Origin: Hirundichthys speculiger
Taxonomy: Eukaryota > Chordata > Actinopteri > Beloniformes > Exocoetidae
DNA: 64,000 bases
Assembly: GCA_018398805.1 (NCBI GenBank)
Contig: JAGFBZ010000172.1
Span: forward strand, 558,001 to 622,000
Direction of reading: 5' to 3'
Shown here: positions 49,301-61,700 of the stretch, piece by piece
Layout of the letters: each line of letters begins with the position of its first letter
Position numbering within the stretch: the first letter of the stretch is position 1
Program-made: the position numbers and the translations under genes
Notes under the pieces: generated by a model
The model's input: only the letters and a program-made list of their open reading frames with translations
Databases searched by the model: none
Told to the model about the DNA's origin: nothing

Positions 49301-52300
49301 TAACATTAAATGAACTGAGCCCTCGCAGCTTTTATGCCAAAAGAAAATGTTGGCCATCCTCCACCTAGAAAGCAAAGCCGACTTGGCCAAGAATATGTCA
49401 ACTTTGTAAAGAAAGCCATGCTGCAGATGCTTTGAGCTTATGGTGACTGTACTTACTGATTAGCTTTAACACAAACACTGCAGTATAAATTATTTTGAGA
49501 TAGTTGATTAATTCATTTATTTTACATTAATTACATAAGGCAACATTTCTTTTTAAATATGTGAGGGGCATGAAAAGTAGCAGGGAGAAGGGCAAAAGGA
49601 AGAGGTTTAGAAAGAGAGGAAGCTGCTTTTTTTTCTTTTCTTTTTTTTTTTTAATCTGTGCATCTGGGACCAGCATGCTTGTAAACCATAGCATCCCTCT
49701 GCATCACGTGAAAGCAGTGGCGTTATGTTTTTTCCTTTAAAAGAAAAAAAAAAATTGAAATCCATTGTTTTCTTCTACCATTTTTTTTCTACTCCAGGTT
49801 TAAAGAGCAGACATGACAGGAATTCATACCATGTAAAGGACCTGGATACAAAAAGAATGTCATAATAATAATATTAATAATAATGTTATTAGGGAAAGGA
49901 TAGCATTTATTTCTTCTCAGTCAAGAAATGACTCTGCGCTTTAGAGTAGGTGTAGCTGGGAACAGAAGCCATTATCGGTTTCCTGTATGTATTTGATCAT
50001 TAAGCAAAAGGTCATATTATATATAGACATTTTGAGGCAGAGATGCAACACACATTCAAGCTTTATGAATACTTGATCCCTCTGCACTTGTGTTGTAAAT
50101 AAATAACACACTGATCTGCTTTGATTCATTGCACCGTATTTGTTTGTTGTAGATGATGATGAAATGAAAAGCCTCTCCATGTATAGTGGATTAATGCATC
50201 TGTCTCTTGCTCTTGCAGTTATCTGCCGTGGTTTGAAATCTACTACAAGCTGCTGAACACCCTGGCAGACTATCTAACAAAGCAGCAGGTAATTATACAT
50301 TTTCAATGCATCAACCTTTTATCATTGCGTGCATATAGTGAGCTGTGTATGTGGTTCACAAAAATAAAAATAAGACCTAAAAAAAAAAAAAGTGGTAGTA
50401 TGATCCTTAGTGAGAAACAATCACAGAACTTATTCCTTTTGAATCTTTATTGTGGTGAAATATTTTCTTTCACTGTGTTCTTCTGCATGCTGTCTTTTGT
50501 GTGCAAGTTTTGTTCACTGTCTTGGGCTTGACTTGGTTTCTCTTGTTAGCAGCAACAATGTTGACATTTCACAGACCAAACCCTGATCTGACACTGGAAG
50601 TTATTCCTGATGATTTACTGGAAAACAAATCGTTAAGAAAAACACACACACACGTGCACACATACGCTTGTACTTCACAAAAGTCTTCTCCCCTGACTAT
50701 TCACTGCATTGTACTAGTAAAGGGAGGGGAAATGTAAAATATGCAACAAACTGGGGAGATGTGCAGCATCTTGTGCATAGGGTGTAGGTGATGTTCCACT
50801 GTTTAGACTGAAGAGAGGGGGGAAGAAAGGGGGGGGGGGGGCAGAGCAAGGGAGAGATGCAAAGAGCTTTGGGACCACTTTTCAATTGTCATGTAGTCAC
50901 TGCTTCTCTCAAGATCCTCAGGGAACAGTGATCAGGACAAAGGGTCTGGCTAAAATAGACAGTTATATCACATAAACATACACAAACATACATAAACATA
51001 CACATACAAAAGACAAAAAAAAACCCAGAATGGGACAGTTTGTGAGTAAGAAGAAAAGAAAGAGAGAAAGAATGCTCAAAATCCTGGGTGACTCAAATGT
51101 TTGTGTGCATGATTTGGCTTCTATTTACCCCGCTGTCCGTTCCAGGCGAGAGGGAGATGTTGACAGACGAGGGAAGACAGAAGAGCGATGAGGGTTTAAG
51201 GAGAGGGGTAAATGAACTGTTTCCCCAGGCCGTGTTGCTGACCATGCGTGTGAGCATTGAGCCTCTCATGACAGGAGGCTGTTCGATTGCACCCACCCCA
51301 GCACTCCCTCATACCCTTCCTCTCCTTACTGTACGCTGCCGCTCATTGCTCTGTTTCCCTGTGGCTCGCGTGCACAGAAACGCGCGCGCGCATTCACTTC
51401 CTCACAGAAGCGTCGGCTCGTAGCCAAAACCAAAACAAAGTTCTGTGAGAGGGCATTGAATAAGTAAGTTAAGCAGTAATGGCCAACCTTCATGTCGCCC
51501 CGTCAGTGTTGATGGGCTTTTTTGAATCTGTTTCAGAAAGTCTGCGAGTGTAAATAGAACTCATAAATGCTGGAAGAATAATCACAAAGCCTGTTCTGTG
51601 GTCAAACTAGCTTTCTGACGGTTTCCTCCAGCCCCTGTCTTTGGAGTGGGGACCCCCCGGTTAATTAATGACAGCCCGCTCTCGGCCGTAAATCAGCGCT
51701 GCCGGATAATAAGCGTCTGCTGCCCTACACTCAGCCGTCTTTTAACCTCACCATTTCTCGTTAAACATATGTCAGTCGGATGTTGTCGGGCCCTTCAGGC
51801 CTCGCTGCAGGAATGCCCTCTGGTCTGCAGCAGCGCCTGTCCCGGCACCGTTGTTAAGATTGACACGCAACTCGTGACATCAGCAAAGCAAGTAAATAAA
51901 ATTCACGTGTCCTAATGTTTTCTTTTCCTCCCTTCTTCTGTTTCTGTATGTCCCTCAGGAAAATGACTTGAATGACATGCTGAATTCTCTGTATGATCTG
52001 CCTGTGCCAAAGCCCTTCACGCCAGTCAACCTGAGTGTGGTAGGTACACATCTAATATTCCCCCCATCAGACGCAAGACAGCTGAGATAGAGACAGAACA
52101 AAGGAGGGAGGGACAGGTATCACAGCGTTGGGTTGCATCAGAGGAGGTTGTAACAGTTGGCTGAAGTCGTTAAAAGTAGAGTAAAAGACACTGAAGACAT
52201 AATGTATGGTTAAAAAAAGTGGAGACAAAAAGGGAAGTATAATGAGAGCTAAAACGAAATTGACACTGGGGAGGAAAATACAAGACTCTAATGGCATAAA

Positions 52301-53198
52301 AATGAAGGAATATAGAGCAGACGGGCAGAGACGAGGAGATCGACAAAGTGCAGAGGTTGAGAAGGAGAGAATAAATGAGGGAATGGCAGAGGAAATGCAG
52401 AATAAAGATCGGGGGGAGGGGGGGGTTAAGATACAGAAACACACACAGGTCACAGGACTGACACTGTTTTGGAAACAAGAAGTGGTGCTAACAGGTTTTT
52501 GTGCGATAAGCTCAGGGTGGACATGTTTAAACTCGAAGGGTCCTTTCACAACTCGTCATGTCTCCTGCTTCTCGAACACTGAAATGGCTGAACAAGCCCA
52601 GGTCCAGCAAAGTCAGTCTGTGTTTGGGTTAACACTGATACAGTGTCTTTGAATGTTTCCAACTCAGACATAAACACTGTCGCTTCCTTAAGCCTGGCTT
52701 ATTTAAGTAGAACGTAGAGGTTTTCAGCAAGTCTGCTAAGCTCACCATCTCAGTTTCTGAGCTGCTAAGACTCCACTGCGTTGTGGGATCAAAAACATTT
52801 CTGCGTTAGCCTCGGTCCTAGAGGACCAGCACTCCTTCTTTGGACCAATTAAACAAGCAACTGTAGGCCTTTTCTAGCAGTGGGATTCACATCTAATTAC
52901 AAAGATGAAGATGAGACGTATATGCGGTAATCTGTATATCTCTGTGTAGGTTTACAGGTCAATTAAGATTTCTTATGATTTATTTATTTATTTATTTATT
53001 CAGTTTTTCGTACCAGCTGTGTACTGTATGTGAATAAACCTTTGTTTTTCTTTTTTCTTTTTTTAAATCACAGTCTAAGAGATTCATTGAAAAAAAATGC
53101 TAAGGAGAACAGAGGTGATAGTTGCCTCTCTTTTCTAGAGAAGCCACTAGTTTGATATTTAATTGATGAAGCAGAATTATTGTGTTTAAAAAAAAAAT

Positions 53199-53233
<35 letters not shown>

Positions 53234-55679
53234 CATGGGAACAGAGAAGCAGAATCATTGTCCCCTTTCATGTGTGAACCCTGTTTTGCTTTCTCTCTGT
53301 CTTATTGTGCAAGAATGAGCAGTTGTATATTGCCACTGGGCAAGTACTGAGTGATCGGCGAAGCAAGGAGCCGGTGAGTGGAGGGGAATAAGTGAACGGC
53401 GGAGAAGGGTGGAGGGAAGGAGGCTGCTGTGAAATATGAAACTGCTTCTTTACTAATCGCATGGGAGACACGGATTTCCAATTTGGCCAAATAAGCTTCA
53501 CTATCTTTTTAAATATAACAAAAACAAACTATCGTGGGCCTTGGTGTATGTTTCTTCTCTTCTGGAAAACAATCAAACTTTGTAAATGATTAATGCTCTT
53601 CCACTCTGCTATATTCTCTCTCTGAATATCAGAAGTTTTTTTTTTTCTTTCTCTTTATGTTTAAAGCAAAGGCAATTGTGCTCAAAAAATCTCCTTGATG
53701 CTTTTCCAGTTAACCCACTTTCAATGTTTTTATACAAACAAGTCTTCGAAAGAAAAAAGGCAGATGAGCAAACAAACAGCCAATAAAAGCCTGGATTGCA
53801 TTGAGGAGCATGGCTTGTGATTATCACAATGCCATGAATTTGTAGACCAACAAGCGAACATTATTTAGCACACTGAGCACAAGAAAGGAAAAACAAGAAC
53901 TGTAGTTGTTTTGTATGGTTTTGGGAGGTTGCCCTTATTCTCAGAGGTATGGCCCAAGTCCCTGATCTTTTAGAGCAGTTTATTTATCTGCAGCTGCTTT
54001 TTATAGAAACGATTCTATTACCAGTCTCTGTATTAGTTTCCTATTTGTAGGTTATCCTTTCTGCATGGCAGTATTACCTATCAGAGATGACTCAGAAGCA
54101 GATCAGATTATGTAACCTTGTCCAGCTACTGCCACCTTGGTTTGATTTAAAGAAGGATCTGTCATGTAGTGTTTTTTCAGTAAAGGGCTCTAAGACAGAA
54201 AAAGCTCATTCATATAAACTACTTAAGTCCGGATGCAACATTTCCTTGTTTGTCCTTTTCAGACCCACAGCATCTTTGGCATGCTTTTAACCTCTTGGTT
54301 GTAAATTCTTTTCATATAAAAGCTGCTGTAATTTTAAAATGCTATCCCTGCTTCTTAGTGACACCGTAACCACTAACTACATAGTGGTGTTTCTTTATAG
54401 AGACTAAGAATGTTATGCAGTGTGCTGGAAGTTGTCACCAACCAACAATACAGGAACTTTTAATTTGGATAAACATTCTTTAAACACTGCTTTACGTTTT
54501 ATTGTTTCACGTCACTACAGGACAGAAAATCTGCTCTCTTTGTGTATCGCACAGGCCTTCCATGAATGAAAAAGTAATTTAACGTTCAATAACTTTTAGT
54601 TTAAATGTTGCTATTACTAGGTGGAATTAACTTTGAAAAAATATTTGATTTGGTTTTTTTTCCACATGCTCACGATGACGTAGTAATAGTGGCTGTACAA
54701 AGTACACATAATAATAAGGCTCTAAGCTATAAACAAATTCAGTTACTGTAACACGGGGCATGTGGGGGCTGATGAATGGCGTTGTGGGAGAAAGCCCAGA
54801 ATCCTACTTAACTTTATCGTTTGCGTCGCTTCTTTATCTCAGCTAAGCTTTGCTCATGTGCAGCAGTGACCATCCTCTGGGAATAAGACCATTGTTTACT
54901 CGTGATAATCGTTTTCACGTTTTCAACGCTGAATGCACATGAAGAAAATGTTCTGTTTGTTCTACAGTTAGCTGAACGTCACCAATCAGATTCATTTTCA
55001 TGGGATATTAATGCTTTTATCTTTTTTTTTTGCTGTTGCATGGAGTTTTATTTTACTCATTGTCACTGAAAATGGCATTCAGTATTTCTTAATTAGTTAT
55101 TAATTATTTTTAGTTTCATGTTGTTCCTGCATGTGTAATAGGCTTTATTTCTCTCCAACTTCTAATTATCCATATCCATAACCATACTGTTTTATTTCTG
55201 TTTTTTAATGTCTTTGGCTGGTTTCCTGACTCTTACTGGCTCTTTTAGTTTTGGTTAATTCTTAATTATTATTTGTGTTATGTAATGCAGATGGCTTTGT
55301 GAGAAATTGATTTATTTATGTTTTTTGGAGCCTAATTTCAAAGTGCATGTTGTGTCCATATCAGTCTTTGGTCTTGAATGCTGTTTTTTTTTTTTTTATT
55401 TGCTCACAAGGATTGGACATTAATCTCCACTCCTCAGTAGCTACAGCTGAAAGAGTGGTTTGTTGTTTGTTTGCTTTTAAATATTTGAATTAAATGTAAC
55501 TGATTTTCCTTCATCATTTCAGTATAACTCACCATGTTCAAACTTCAGAGGCTTAACTTTAAATGCTGCGTTTTTAGTGGCTGATTTGCTGTTAACGACA
55601 CAGTGGATTTTAACAATGAACTGCAACAGATGGTTGAGAGAAGGCCTCGAGAATCACAGGTGTACTCAGGATACAGGAG

Positions 55680-55717
<38 letters not shown>

Positions 55718-58700
55718 GGAGACACAATGGTGCGTTTCGCTTGGTGGTTTGTCTACCTCCAAACAGCACCTCTCTCAGACCCCTTTGATCTGAACACTGA
55801 ACCTGCCCTGCTCTCCCAAAGTGAGACAGGCAGCCCTGTGATCCTCTAAACAACCTGTGTGTGTGAGAGTGCGCATCTGTGTGGATGCGCACACGTGCGC
55901 GTATACTTGAGTCTGTGTGTTGGTGCTCCACAAGCCTTTTTAATGCTTAAATAAAGACTCAGTTTTTCACCGGAGACATCACCCCAGTGTGTGTCTATGG
56001 GGAGCTGAGCTGCTATTGAGCTTTCTCTATTCTGCAGGCCTGATAAAAGCATTGCCACAGTTCAGACACAAGCTCAGCAATTCATATAGACAGAGCTGAA
56101 GATGAGCCATAAATCATAGAACAAAGTGAACGGCCTTTTTCTCCCCTCTTCCCCTCGTTCTCTTCTGCATGAGTGGTACGTTTCACTTGTGACCTTCCCT
56201 CTTCTTTCTCCTGCATGTTTGTGTTTTTTGCAGCACTCCTACTTCATCGCTCCGGATATCAATGGACTGCCAACCATCCCTGAGAGTGTAAGTGTTCGCG
56301 GAAAAGAGACGGAAGGAGATAAAGAAAAAATCCCTCCCTTATGGAAACATCTCTGCCTCTAATAGCTTTTAATCTAATACACATGTCACTGTTTGAAATT
56401 ATTGCATCATCCCCTTGTTTCAGATTTATCTCCTGCAGTGCCTGTTCTTTTAATGCTGAAGTTCAGTGATTGGCATGGATGATTTAAGCTGAACACATGT
56501 TCCTTTGTTGATTTTCTTTTTTTTCCCCTCCCTTTCTTTGTATTCAAATTTGAGCTCAATTCTTTGTGGCAGGGGGCACTAGATGACAACAATTATCAAT
56601 CTCATAGATTGACTTTGATTGAAATGTGATCTGTTTTCTAAACATGACTGAATTAAATAGATCAAAGGGATGAATCTAGTTGAAATTCATATCAGTGTTT
56701 CTTTCCCTTTTCTTAAAACAATCTCTGTAGACATGGAAAGGTAACTCACCCAGTTGTGTGTCTCTCTTTGGCACACTCTGGCACACTCTCAGTCTGTAAT
56801 GTTGACACTTTACCAAAAGCGAGCTGTGTGTGCTGGGACAGTTTGTTATATACAGTACCTGAGTATCTGTCTGTTTCTGTCCATCTCCAGAGGAACCTGA
56901 CAGAGTACTTTGTGGCTGTGGACATCAACAACATGCTCCAACTTTATGCCAGTATGCTGCACGAAAGACGCATCATCATTACCTCAAGCAAGCTTAGCAC
57001 TGTGAGTTCATTCCCTCCGAGTCGCTCTCTCAGCAGCAGTTACCATGTTTGACCTGCTGGGAACACTCTTAAAATAACTTGGAAAACAGAGGAAGTACTG
57101 CCCTTTCTTAAAGAATCAATCACAATAAAATGATCTTATGCCTTTTTGTTGCATGATTTTGAAAGGACTCATATTAGGCCTGTTTTTACAGGTTTGTAGT
57201 TTTATGTTAAAATCATCAAAATATCCTTTTAATGTTTAGTAACTATATATTGCTGAATCACCTTTTATGTGTCTTAGCTCCTGTGTCTTTAGGACAATAA
57301 AAAAAACAAAAACAATCTGCTGTGATTGATCAGCTTTGCTCAAATGTTGTGTAGAGTGGGAGGCGGTTGCATGTGCTGCAACTGACTGACAAGTGGCTTG
57401 TTTGCCGAGATATCCACTAATCAGGAATCATGGAAACAGGTTTCATGGTGATTATCATGTCTTGGAAGAAGAGCCTAGGCTCCAAAGCAAGTAGTGTAAA
57501 GGCACAGTGTCCTCACGCCAGTCGGAGAATAACTGCTCTTTGTGTGAAATTTGCCTTTCTTTTCTTCTCTTTTCTTCACCTTTGCATCTACAAGAAACTA
57601 TAGAGCACACTGAAAAACTGGGAAAAAAAACCCCAAAATGATGTATACATTTGATTCAAGTGGATGTGAAGCATTTACTCTTAAAGGATTGCAACTCAAA
57701 TATATCCACATGTATAAATGGCACTATGAGAGATTTGTGTTAACTTAGCCATGCAGAGTCAGTCAAATTTAAATATCAAATTATCCGCCCAAACTGTATA
57801 TAAGTTCAGTGAGAGAACGCTTATAAGATTGAACATGATTTCCCTCATCAATATTCCAGCAAGTTATCAAACCCTAAACAGTGTGATGAGAATATTTATC
57901 TGACATGGCTACGATAGTTGCACAGAGAGATTTAAAGCAAGTCCCCACCCCACCCCATCCCCTAATCCCACAGTCAGACAGCACCAGGCTCTGACAAGCT
58001 GTGAAATCCACTCTAAAACTGAATTATACGGGGCCGTTTGTCCCATATAACAACAGCATATTAATGTCCAAAAAGCCTTAAATTACCAGTTATTACATGT
58101 CTTAACTCTCAGATAATTTAAAGCCACTTCTGTATGCGTGTCTGTGTTAGGGGAGTAACTCTGTGTGTGTCTTTCTCCCCCTCTTTCTCCCTCTGTTCCT
58201 CATTCCATCCTCTCACTCGTTATCTTTGTGGCTGTTGAGGCAAAGCCAAATGTTTATGACAGATGAGATAGGAGAGGGAAGTGATGTCATCCAAGTTCTA
58301 TCTGTATCTGTGGTGTAGCTGCTCCTGCCATCCTATCTCCAAGTCTGCAGAAGACTTAACAGCCGGGGGGCTTGTGGTGGTGTTGGGTGCTGAAGGGAAC
58401 AGTTCCCAAGGTCTCCCATCGGAGCTATAATCAGGAGGAGCTGTAAAGATTACCCTATCCCTCTGAGAATTTCACCTGTCTCCCCTCAGCTGCTCAGACC
58501 AGCAGCACGCTGTGCTGTGATACAAGCAGAACATGATGTAAATTATCCGACTCGGGGGTGAGAGTGTTTTTCTTTTTACCAGAAAAAGGAGGATAGAGGT
58601 GATTTTTTTTTTTCCCTGTGATTTACAGTTTTCTGCACCTTGAAGACAAATCACAGCTTATTATAATTTTTTTTTTCTCACAAATATATGGCGACAGGAT

Positions 58701-61700
58701 ATTTTAGGAGCCTCCACTTCAGACCTTTACCTTTGTAAGCCTTTTATCCGCTGCAGTTCTTCATCCAGTCGTCTATCCATCCATCTTCCTCGTGGAGGGA
58801 TGTTTTGTTTTGGTTTTGAAGCGATGTATGTCAGACACTGTAGTACAAAGGTATTTTCACATCCCCACTGGGATTACACGCGGGCCTAGTATTATTACTG
58901 CTCCTGTGATGTGTTATTTTTGCTCTTGGTGTAGATTGACCTCACAGTTCAAGCGAAAATGGCTGCCACAGTTCCTGAAACCAGCCAAGTGTATACGTAT
59001 TTAAACTGAAAGAATCTCCACTCATTATACACACCACTGTCATGTGATCAAACACCTTAAAGGATGAGAGATGTATAATTAATGTCAGAGTTTGTCACAG
59101 TGTTTGTTAAAATGAGCGTTATCAGTCACTGAATGGACGGGTAATGTTTCTATAGTCTGCTTTCCAAAGATAGACGATGTAAAAAGAAGATATTGTTAGA
59201 AACATCATTACCATTCGGCTCCTTTTCCCCACCTCTGCTTGTCCAGTGTCTCAGGCAAGCACATATATTACTGGAATAATGTGTAATAATGCACCATCAT
59301 TCCTGCTCTGGGGTACCTTCATTAAAACGAACTCACCTCTCATGTTTTTCTTTTGGTGCATTCTTTTGTGCCGTTTGCATCTCACAAGAAGCCACCAATT
59401 GCAAAGGAAGAAAATATGATCTTACAACTATGCATCAGTTGAGTTATTGCTGTTTAGTGACCAAAGTGAATGGTGTCAATTTTTTTTTTTTTTTTTTTTT
59501 TTTTGAAGAGCCAGTTGGTTGTGGTGCAGGGGTGGGAGCCAGTCGTGCGTGCAGCCTTGTCATGGGCCCATATAATGGGGTTGCCTTGGCCTTTCTTCTA
59601 ACTAGTCAGTTGGGAGGACCCCAACTACCCCCCATGTCTTTCCATCTGTTAAACCTCCCCCCAAGTTTTCAAGACCCTGCCCCGCTTATCGTCCAGGCTC
59701 TCACAGCCCGGCACCAACACTGGCTGACAGCAACCCTCTCATCAGGCTGTCAGGCCTATGCTAACAAGGAGCTATCCATCCACCATGCCCTAGAGTGCCA
59801 GCTGTCTCTCTGTTTCCAGCTTTTTCTCTGTTGTTGCTCTTCATTCTTTCCCTAACTTCTCTCTGCCTGTCTCCTCTTTCTCTCTGTCTCAGTTATTCTT
59901 TCTCTGTGACATGTTTTTTTTTTTTTTTTTTGACCATATGTCTTTCACTCTGTCGCTACACCTCTCTTTCTTTCTGACTTCGCCTCCCTCTTCCAGGGTG
60001 TCTTAATGGATGTCTTTGTAGTTGCGCAACAGCAGAACATCAGGACATCCTCCCCCTCCATCCCCTCCCTCATCACCCTCTTCTCCTTGTCCTCAATAGA
60101 CACATCCCTTCCCCGTGCCGTTTGTCTTAAGGTATGTGTTGTGTCGCAGAGTCTCTGTACGTGCAAATGTTCGTGTAGCGGGTTTTGGTGCGTGTCATCT
60201 GCACTCACAGGTGTTTGTGCCTTATGCTTTCTATCGTTCCGTGAGAGTTTGTTGTTGGCTGTGCTTGTGTGGGAGGCCTGGTTTTAACGGTTTACCGCCG
60301 CTGTCCCGCACGCCCTCTCTTTCTCTCCCAATGCCACCTACCTGTTTGTGGCGTACTTGCATCGCATCAGGCCTGACACCAGCGTTTGTCAACAAAAGGA
60401 AAAGCAGAGCGTGGGTAATTGGTGACTTGCACAGTGTGTTGAAGGGGGAGAGGGAAAGGACAACACAGCCATAAAGTAACAGGATAAATGAGGAAGATGT
60501 GGCGTTGCACAGAAGGACTGCAGGAGAAGATGAGGAAAACAGAATAAGTTATGAAGACTTGAGATGAATATGAGGCTGGAAGAGAAAAGAAGACTGAACT
60601 TGAAGAAAGCCTACTTGAGGGGAAATTGATGTTAAAAGGAACCCCTGCAATTATGACAAGAATGGGTTATTTAATTAACTTTGACATAAACTTTATGAAC
60701 GTGATTTGTCACTCAAGATGTCAGTTTTTATACGACAAAAGAAATCCTTTCACTCGCAGTGCACCGCTGTTACAAATTAAGACGGGAGCTGTTGACTAAG
60801 GATGAGTATTGTAAAGATTTGCAATTGAAATGGAAATTGAATTGAATGATCTGTGACTTTTGTTAAACCCACATCTGCTGAGTGACTCACACAGTCTGGA
60901 GGATCTTTTCAAAACATGAATTAGAGATTAACACAACCACGTCTGCCGGGTTAATAACTGCCGTATTAACTTTACATGACAAGGTCAGGATGGCTGGATG
61001 TTTGCAGATCGTTAGCCCCAGAGTCAGAGGGACGCTGGATGTGTCCAGAATTACACGGCGTTACACAACATGCATTACATCAGGTTAAAGCAGGGGTCTC
61101 AAACCCCAGTCCTGCAGGGCCGCTGTCCTGCACGTCTTAGATCTTTCCCTGCTTCAGCTCACCTGATTCAAATGAACGGATCACTACCAACGTGTCATCC
61201 AGGTCTGCACAAGTCAGTTAATGACCCGTTCATTTGAATGAGGTGCGCTGAAGCAGGGAAATGTCTATGACATGCAGGGTAAAAGTTTGACACGTGACAA
61301 CATTTTGTACATTTCACTGCATCGAGATTGCATTTAGTGAAGTTAGCCCAGGCTTAAGACTGGAAAGTGTTTTTCTTAAACCTTCTACTTCAGTAAAAGA
61401 GAGAGTAACCAGTCCATATTAAAGCCTACAAGTCTCATTGGATTGGGTTCTGAAGTCATGAAGAAGGACTTTGTTGATGCCATTCCTCCTGTCAAGTTGA
61501 ATCACATTGCCTGCAGGAACGATGAATTTTCCCACATGTTCTAATTTTTCATTCAAAAGGTCCTCAACAACAAAAAGAATAGTGTTTGTATCTTCGGTGT
61601 GATGAAAAGGCTCATTCATGATAGAGTTGACACCTTTATATATATTGCAAAACATGTGAATGTGACGTATTTTTATTTTTTGTGTTTTATTCCTGTTGTT

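Larger units (their letters stand above)
45228..50218 (+). other. dennd1b intron, 5.0 kb
   Basis: The intron runs from gtaaca to ttgcag. It contains a (CA)n tract at 46322-46372 flanked by pyrimidine-rich DNA, homeodomain-site-rich DNA at 46520-46615, and an octamer-bearing non-repetitive block at 48650-48800. The rest (45228-46100, 46620-48640, 48800-50218) is A/T-rich with poly-A/T runs and no recognisable gene. Confidence 0.9.

Noticed and set aside
52206..52652. 148-codon frame on + and 160-codon frame on - (52067-52549)
   Set aside because: The overlapping opposite-strand frames arise from purine-rich DNA with AGA/GAA bias. There are no domains, splice signals or family resemblance.
59289..59855. 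Longest open frame in the window (188 codons, + strand)
   Set aside because: It starts without context, includes a poly-Phe run from a 25-base T tract, matches no family I know, and lies within the dennd1b intron. It is most likely chance in a GC-richer patch.
60782..60860. aaggatgagtattgtaaagattt as a hAT left end
   Set aside because: It has a weak resemblance to tagggatgagtatcg, but no partner end or target duplication was found.
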